Shown in pieces: positions 36,401 through 45,400 of a stretch of 64,000 nt of DNA; position 1 is the stretch's first letter, and the number at the start of each line of letters is the position of its first letter. Origin of the DNA: Ectobius pallidus. Taxonomy: Eukaryota; Arthropoda; Insecta; Blattodea; Ectobiidae. The stretch is from positions 219,860,484 through 219,924,483 of the forward strand of contig CAXKWD010000001.1 in assembly GCA_964059195.1 (NCBI GenBank), read 5' to 3'. The notes beneath the pieces were generated by a model. The model was not told the origin of the DNA, did no database searches, and saw nothing but the letters and a program-made list of their open reading frames with translations. The position numbers and the translations under genes were made by a program.

Positions 36401-39400
36401 AGGCCCATAATTGTTTTCTGCTATAGGCAGGATTCCGGTGAGTAAAGATTACATAAAGAAATACTAATAATTAGGCCTACTTACATTTTGATATGCAATG
36501 GGTAGGGCCCTGATAAAATGGCTGATTTCGGTGTTAACTTCCTTCTATTTCGGTGAGTATTTCGTGAAATAAATTACTTATACTACATTGCGAACATTGT
36601 GCAATGATAAACTTTGCTTCTTTATTTACATGAACTAACACCCTTGGCAAAGACATAGCAGGAAAGGAGTGTAGTCAACAGTACAATCTTTGTGTAAATT
36701 CTGCAAACTTTGTAATCAATCACATATCGATATATCGGTAAATCTTCGACAGCCACAGAAAAAGCAGGCCTCTTAGAAATAAAAAATACAGTACACCAAA
36801 ACACAATATTGTGATTTTAAGGCACATTTTTGTGCACATTTCTCACTTTATGGACAGAAGGGGCATATTTCACGCTTATAGACACATTTCACAGAATCAA
36901 GTAAATTTCGCGATATTTCATGGATTCAATTTGGTTCATATTGGTATTTTAAGCATATAAAAGCTAAATATAGCTAAGGGAGGTTGTTTTATAAAATTTC
37001 GCGCTTATCGTTGCTACCAAAATTATGGCCCCTAGCGATGGGGTTGATTTTTACTTAATAACAATGGTCCATAAATACAGTCCATTTTTCCTTTTTGGAC
37101 GGTGTTACCACTTAACCATTGTTCCCATAGTTCCAATCTTTTCTTTAGAATTTCATAAACTTGAGTCTTGCCAACATTAAATTTAGTCACAATCTGTTTT
37201 ACCATCAACTTATCGTTTTCACTCGCATCAATGACTTTTATTTTTGTATTTAAATCTAAAACTATAAGTTTTCTGTAGCAAGATTGAGATCGGAAATATA
37301 CACACAAAACTTCACTAAAAAGGTATATTTACCCAGAATGATCATTTCAACGGGTCTTCCCGCCATCATCAGCTGATTCCGACTGGCCCTCTGGCGGCGG
37401 ATGAATGAACTTGTCAATCAAGGTTCCATGTATGCCAACTGAAGTGTCAAAGTTTAAAAGATTTTCTCGGTTCTTTTTAATGAATATTTTTTCCCATACC
37501 ATAAGATCTATTGGTTTTTCAACTTGTTTTAATAATTCAATTTCATTTTCAATTTCATGGCCTACTTCCCAAAAATGCATTGCCAAAGCGGATTTTTCAA
37601 TTTGTTTATTCATAATGTTCCTAAAATGTTCTTTTCTCCTTGTGTCTAAATTCCTTTTTGTTTGGCCAACATAAAATTTTCCACAATCTTTGCAATTAAT
37701 TTTGTAAATTCCAGCTTTTTTGTAATGAGGGACCTTATCTTTCTGGTTGGTTTTTATTAGATTTTCCAAACTGAATTTATTCTGTGGTGCCAATTAAATG
37801 TTTTATATGTATTTATATATATATATATATATATATATAGCTCAGGGTATGTCAACGAAGGATGGAGAGAAAAATCTTACATATATCTTTGAGAGAGAGG
37901 ATCAGAAATGATGACCTTCGCAGACGCACGGGTATGACTGACATAGTAAAAGTAGCAATGAACCAAAAGTGGAGATGGGGCGGCCATGTGGCACGAATGA
38001 ACCACCAGAGATGGGCACACAGAGTCACCATGTGGGACCCAAGAACTGGATGGAGGAATGTCGGTCGACAGAAAACAAGATGGGCAGATCACTTCACAAG
38101 CGTAGCAGGAGGCCAATGGTCAAGAATAGCAAAGGATAGAGAGGTGTGGAGACTCTTGGGCCACCAGCGTCAGTGACAGACTTGGGGAGGACTCATCAAG
38201 CACTAAAAGACGGACACACAAAGAGTGAACTGCAACCACCCGCATCCAACCAAGACAGGCAGTGAATAGTGAGACAGTGTTCAGTGCAACAAAGAAAGGG
38301 AACAAATTCGTGTAGCTCCTTAATGGCCGAGTGCACGATTCTCCGGTTTTCTCAGCCGTTTCGTTACCGCGGTAAACGTAATACCGGCGTATTCTCAAAA
38401 TGTCTGTGCACCATTGCGAAAATACCGCGGTTTGCTAATGCTTGGAAATATTGCTGTTACTCTGCTCCGAATCCATTTTTCTTTGATGGTGTCTTCCATG
38501 GCCGCTAGGTTCTCTCTCTCTCTGCACGTCTGCCAGTCACGGTGGCTCCCCTATAGGCTATCGCTTTCCCGAATTCAATGTATTTGTTCCCTTATTATTC
38601 TATAAAAAGATGTTCATAAGGATAAAAGGGAATATTATATTGCGTATATATGTCGTCTGGATTCATACTTCGAATTCAAGCACCATAGATACTGTACCAA
38701 TCGTGAAATGAGTTGGTTTCGCCTAGGCTACTACTGGTTTGGTTGAGGTGAGAAAGGAAGGTCATTTCAATCGATGTTACAGCACAGTATTTGCAAAGAT
38801 ATGTACCATCGTTCATTCTTCAAATAGATCCCACCTGTCTGTACATTTCAATAAAATAACATTCATGTTTTAAAGAATAATTCTCACACGTGTGCAATCC
38901 AAGGCAAAGCAACACCACGAAATCTCTGCTCTGAGTTCGACATAGCCTCGCTTTTATTCCCGTACAATTAGTAGAAATTTTAGGTGCAAAATCATGTGCA
39001 TAGCCAAGAAAGGGCTGTTATAATTATGTTCGTATATGTGCAGGTGTGATAAATTGCTTACATATACCGATACACGGGCTATATCGTAATGCATGCAGCC
39101 ATTCACTTAAATTTGGCCTAGGACCACTGGTATTCCATATTTCATTTATTTTTTGCCTGATTGTTCAGTAATAAATGTTCATAAGGATACAATGGAATAT
39201 TATATTGCGTATATATGTCGTTTGAGTCCAACCTTTGAATTAAAACACCATAAATACTGTACTAATCGTAATAATCGTGGTTACGCCCACTAGCCTACTC
39301 GATGGACCTGGTTTGGTTGAGGTAAGAAAGGAAGGTCATTTCAATCGATGTTACAGCACAGTATTTGCAAAGATATGCACCATCGTTCATTCTTCAAATA

Positions 39401-42400
39401 AACCCCACCTGTCTCTAATTATTCTTTATGTTCAATTAGCTTTTGGCCTAGATATCATAAATATGATACATTACGCTGATCTCCATCTTGGAAAGAAAAC
39501 CGCTGTTTTCTCACTTTACAGCTCCTTCACGGGCGGTTTTCATCTTACCGCGGTAAAAGTCGAAACCGAGCACGATGCAACGAAAATATGACTTTACCGG
39601 GGTAAACTAAGCAACTTTACCGCGGTATTCTGAATACCGAGGTCGGTGCACTCGGCCATAAGACTTGCTCACTTAAGGAGCAAACAAAGAGCAATTCCCT
39701 GTGAATACAGGAGGCCTTGGCCCTTAGGGGATGTATTGTAGGCTAAATTTATTTATTTATTTATTTATTATGTATTTATATTGATATAAGTTTTCTGTCT
39801 GTCATTTTGAAGACATGATTTCTACCTTTTCAATGAACTTAATGACAGCACAGTAACAGAAACACGGTTTCTAAGCGTACATCATGTATTCTTTTCCAGG
39901 TATCCTATCTTACATTCTTGACTGCAGGATTTTCCAGTTTTCCCTCCCATGCTCTAAAGAGTACCGTTACACTTTATGGTCAACGTGACAGGCCATTTGA
40001 ATGCAAGGATGTCCAAAGACTTATTTTCGTTACTTACTAGGGTTGTCCAAGTATGTAATTCAGAACTTGTTTTCCTGTTTTAAAGCACTGGTATTTACTG
40101 GGTTCAAAAACAAACATTTTCCATTAATGCCGCAAATTTGGCTTCCGTTTCCACGTCAGATAAGAATAAGAATAAGAATAAGCCCGTGTCATCCCTTTAT
40201 GGGCAAGGGCCTCCTGCTGTGATGCAGGGTGAGCTCACTTTTGAACCTGCCAGGGGAGCTATCCTGACAGATTGGACTTTCACATTGTGTGTTTATTTCC
40301 ATGCTTGATTTCACTTTCACTTGTCACATCTGTTTGTTGAAGTATAGTGTCCGTTATTCATGTCCAACGTGGAGTAGTCGTTTCTCTAACTCTGTCAGAT
40401 GGGTTCCAGTAATTATAGGTAAATTTATATGAATAATACATCGTAACTTATGGGACCAGGAAATTTTTCACAGTATTCCGGTTCATAAAGGTTCCGCTGA
40501 TGGCAGGTTCTACTGTACTAGTAAAAACACTAGAGGATTGCGATTGGAGTATCTACTTTCAATGGATAAAAGCGCACATAGGATATTATGATAATGAAAA
40601 AGCAGATCAACTGGCGAAAGAGGCAGCGACTTCTAGTGAATTAACACCTTCCTACAGTAAAATTCCTATGAATGAAATAAAAAGCTATCTCTAAGAAGTT
40701 AAGCTATGAAAAATGGAAACAAGAATGGCAAACAACAACAAAGGCACAGACAACAAAATCATTCTTCCCTACACTGAAAGACAGAATGCGAATGAAATTG
40801 AAGTTAACACCGAATCTGACAACAATCCTAACAGGTCACGGAAAAATAAGAAAATATTATTGAAAAGAATCATTGAAAATCCTAATTGTAGGTGCGACCA
40901 AACAGAACAAACGGTGGAACATTTAATTTTTTAATGTCACCTACTAAATAACGGAAGACAGGAAATTAAGAATGCAGTGTTAGCAGCAAAATGTGTTTGG
41001 CCAACTTTTAAAGCAGAAAGAAGCAAAAGTTCTCCATCTAAAGCTATACTTGTGCCTGACAACAGATTCCTCAATGTGAACGCTCACATGGGATATTTGT
41101 GGAAAGAACATGTACAGTCGGTCAAATAAAAAACGTCGGGACTCGTATGCTGTTAGAATTAAAGTTTTGACGCATTAGTTCACAAGTTTCCTATAAAAAA
41201 CACAAAATACAGGTGATTTTCGGAACATATGAGGCCATGCGGCAGGAGGGAAAATATGAACGAGGAGGGAAAAAATGAAAATCGCGGAAAGCGCAACACA
41301 CGATATTCAACTTAATGCATTGTCATAATTCATTTTGCTTTGTGTCATCGCCACATACAAATGCTAACGTGAGAGAAAGTGTAGTTAGGGCTGTAATTGA
41401 CCTGCATTTTTCGGTCTCTGAAGCAGCGAGAAGGTTCCATATTTATGAAAGAGCAGCTCAGAGAAGGGAACTTGACTATAATGCGACCGGAAGTTTTCAT
41501 AGCAAACGTTGATCTGGCCGGACGCGTATTTCGATGCTAGGATTGGTTGCAGAAGTTGAGCGTAAGTTATTGATTTTGCACTAGAAGTACCGGTATTATA
41601 AAATAAAATCTTAAAAAAATGCTCCTTGAATAAACATATTCCTCGCGAATCAAATTATTAATATTATAGAAATTTGCAACCAAGAATATGGCGGATTTGA
41701 GGCATATAGCCACAGCCTTCTATACATATTTGTTTTGGAACAAAACTGACTAAATAATCAAGAAAATACATGGATAGACAAGAGGCGTGTGTGAACCTAA
41801 CCTTAAGTCTTCCTGTACATGCGCATATGCTCGTTCGTGATACTTAATCAAATACCGCCCGACGTTTTTTATTTGACCGACTGTACACAGGATAAGTATC
41901 CAGATACAAGAATTACGGAAATGTATCTGGGATCTGTATGGAGTATTTGTGTCTGCAACAGATTCCTCTGTGTGAACGTAGCAATAATACACCCGCAAAC
42001 TTTTTTTACTTTAAGCATGGCCAATAGGTTACATCTTCCTCACATCACATTCTGATATAGAATAAAATCAGGTAAACTGATGTAACAAAGTGCCAGTATG
42101 TTTTTGTTTAATCAGTTATGACTGCAATTATGATATGCAGAATATGTTTTTTTTTAAATTGATTTCCAAGTTAAGCTCCAGATTTATTCATTAAGCAGGG
42201 CTTACGGAAGAAGAAATGTCTACCATCTCGGCCACCTGGGTCATTTTAACGGTCTAGTTGGATAAGCACATGTCAATTAATATGTTTTTTGTCATAGCTA
42301 CCTGTATTTTAATTTCCAAGGCCTTATAAGATCACAGTAAAACAATAGGCTATGATGTCAAGATAACTGATTTTCATTTTTTTTATAAATTCTTTCGAAT

Positions 42401-45400
42401 ACGTATATTACCATAAAATAGGCACTAAATTGAGCATTACTCCTAAACAGGTCAATCGATTTTATCCATTATGAATAGACGTCTTCCCATGGACATTATA
42501 AATGCGTATATGAAGTTTCATAAATATCCGATAAAGCGTATTTGAGTTATTGCGCCTTTAAAGTAGACACTAAATTGGGTTTTACTCCGGTACCGCTCAA
42601 CAGATTAGGTTCAAATTCAATAGGGCACTTCTCATGGACGTCATAAATGGGTATACCAAGTTTCATGGAAATCTGATACAGTGTATTTGAGTGATGGCGC
42701 CTTTCTATTAGAAAGGCGCCATAGTTTATTAAAATAGGCACTAAATTGGGCATTACTCCGGTACCGGTGAACCGATTTGGTTCAATATCAATAGGGTTCT
42801 TCCCATGGACATTATAAATGTGTTTTCCAAGTTTCATGAAAATCCGAAAAAGCGTATTTGAGTTATGGTGCGAACAGACACACGGACAGACAGACGGACA
42901 GACATTTTTTCGTCCACCACACAATCTCATAAAGTACCATACTGGCACTTAATAAAATCAGGTAAACTGATATAACCAAGTGCCAGTATGCTTTTTTTAA
43001 TCAGTGATAAACGCAATTATGATAGGCCCATGCAGAAAAGTTATTTTTGTAACAGATCTCCGAGTTAAACTCCAAAAACAAAATGTGCTGGCAATAATAA
43101 TAATAATAATAATGATGATGCAATAGGCCTACAATAAAGCAGCCTTCAAGGTTATGAATGAATAAAAAGTCAATATGAAATCTGTCAGGAATTACATTAG
43201 GTATACTCGTATTGCTGCACAAGAACGAATATAAAAAATACTCACATTAAAATATAGCCTGAAGTATATATCGGTAGTCTGCATAACCATAGAATACACA
43301 ATATAATATCAATATTCAACGGCTAGTTGTTATAAATTGTTTATTTACATTATTTAAATTATTATTTAGCCCACACTGACATCGTTATGAAGAAACAAAT
43401 CAATCAAGGTTGCTAACAATATCAATATACGATTGGCAATTTGTTACGTTAGTTTAATATATTGTGGGCCTTGAAAGAATATTCATTACAAAATTAATAT
43501 TGATATACTCGTTATTTTGGTACCGGTCAACCGATCTGGCCCTAATTCAATAGGCTTGTACCCAAGAACGTCATAAATTCATATACCAAGTTTCATGAAA
43601 ATCCGATAAAGCGTATTTGAGTTATCCGCGCCTTTGTGATATATTACCATAAAAAGGCACTAAATTGGGCTTTACTCCGGTACCGGTCAACCGATTTGGT
43701 CCAATATCAATACGGTTCTTCACACAAACATTATAAATGCGTATACCAAGTTTCATTAAAATCCGGTAAAGCGTATTTGAGTTACCGCGTCTTTAATAGA
43801 CAATAAATTGGGTTTTACTCCGGTACCGGTCAACCGATTTGGTCCAATATCAATAGGGTTCTTCCCATTAACATTATAAATGTATATACTAAGTTTCATT
43901 AAAATCCGATTAAGCGTATTTGAGTTATCGCGCATACAGACACACGGACGGACGGACAGACATTTTCCCTCCCCACACACAATCTCATAAAGTACCATAC
44001 TGGCACTTAATAAGTGGTCATATTGCAAAGAGCACATATCCAGTTGTTTCAAACTGACGCAAAGTTTTATTGTTCACCAGGCAAGACCAAGTTTCACAAT
44101 CAGTGGGTGACTTCTACTTTTCAGAGAATTTTTTCAAAAAAAAATTTCAAATAAAAGTTTTAGCCCTTAGTATAAGCACCCTATGTACACAATTTGAACA
44201 AAATCTTCAAAGTCGTTTTTGAGAAAATTGTGACAAAATTTTCTTCATGTAATGTCTCCATATAAGTAGGAGAAGTCGTCAATCTTTGTGTCACATCCCC
44301 AGAAGATACCTAACCCAAATACAAAATTTTGTTTTCGTACAATTTTCCGTTACAAGAGGCCATGTTACAAAGAGCACATATTCAGAGTGGGTGGCTTATA
44401 ACTATCCTTCAGAGAATTTGTTCGAAAAAAAGTTTCAAATAAATGTTTTAGCTCCTGTGATGATTTAATTCTATGGTGTAATCTGCTACCATTTTGATAT
44501 GCTAAGGTGGGGCTACCATTGTAGTGACTTTGTGTGCTATTGATATGTTTTAATTTTACTTTTAGTACCATAGCCACTACTCGTAGGCCATAACACCATT
44601 CACAATCTAGGTGCTACCATTAAGCCAACTAAGAAAATCATCATAAATAATTTGTGGGAAGACATGCTAAGGATTCAAGGGCCAGTATAAATTAAAGAAT
44701 TGGTTTCCATTATCCCTATTTTAATTTTAACAATATATTATGTACAATTGAATGTTATATAAATATATTTACAAATAATTGCATTTATTCATTTATAGTG
44801 CCATAGTGCTTTAAAAGACTTAAACTCGAACAAGGCAATGGGAATAGACAAAATTCCATCAGAACTGCTTCAATCTTTAGGGCAAACAGGAACTGAAAGC
44901 TTGTTCAGAATTATTTCCAAGATATATGATAAAGGCGAGATGCCTCAGGACTTCCAGAAGAGTATCATTTTCACAATTCCCAAGAAAGCAAAAGCAGAAA
45001 AATGCGAAAACTATCGTACAATAAGTCTCACAACACATGCTTCAAAACTACTAACTACAGTGCGCCCGAGAACATTCTCCGCAGTTGCTATTTGCTGGAG
45101 AGAGGGCTAGCTGCAGCAGTTGCGTTGGCAACACGAGCTTTTATAAAAACAAACCGCCAGCTGTGTATGCAGGCAGGCAGAGGTCATTGTCACTTTATCA
45201 ATGGGTGCATTGTCTACTTACTAATCAGTACATATTGCAGTGTGCAAGCATTTAGATTGAATATTGTGACAGCCCTTCCAGCACCTGAAATGATCGGCTG
45301 TGGCGAGTACCAACTTAACTGCTGCAGTCAGCTGTTTCTCGAACAAGTAGCCGCTGCGGAGAATATTCTCGGGCGCACTGTAGAATCATTTACAGGAGAA

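Larger units (their letters stand above)
36370..37272 (-). mobile_element. remnant of a pogo/Tigger-type transposon
   Basis: ATAGTGAAACCTGTCTGTAAC at about 36371 resembles terminal repeats of pogo/Tigger elements. On the minus strand the N-terminal DNA-binding part of a transposase is found at about 37266-37040. The rest is missing: a hAT-like MITE (36503-37034) lies on the downstream side and a Penelope-like element abuts the upstream side at 37273. Confidence 0.45.
37273..37815 (-). mobile_element. Penelope-like element, 5'-truncated (copy 2)
   Basis: On the plus strand it starts CTGTAGCAAGATTGAGATCG, the same end as copy 1 at 22358, and is nearly identical to it over about 340 bases. It extends further upstream into the complete GIY-YIG domain before ending near a TA microsatellite. 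The reverse transcriptase is not present. A hammerhead-like motif lies in the terminal region. Confidence 0.75.
37843..39775 (+). mobile_element. 5'-truncated LINE split by a Harbinger-like element
   Basis: 37843-38176 is the C-terminal region of a LINE ORF. The 3' UTR runs to 38323, is interrupted by the element at 38324-39658, and resumes at about 39662. It ends in a TTTA repeat tail at about 39748-39775. The tail repeat is typical of several non-LTR clades. Confidence 0.65.

Noticed and set aside
42547..42948. 133-codon minus-strand ORF with repeating text such as NPIDIEPNRFTGTGVMPNLV
   Set aside because: The repetition follows from the non-coding tandem unit and the GTCTGTCC microsatellite; sister copies have stops and shifts in this frame.
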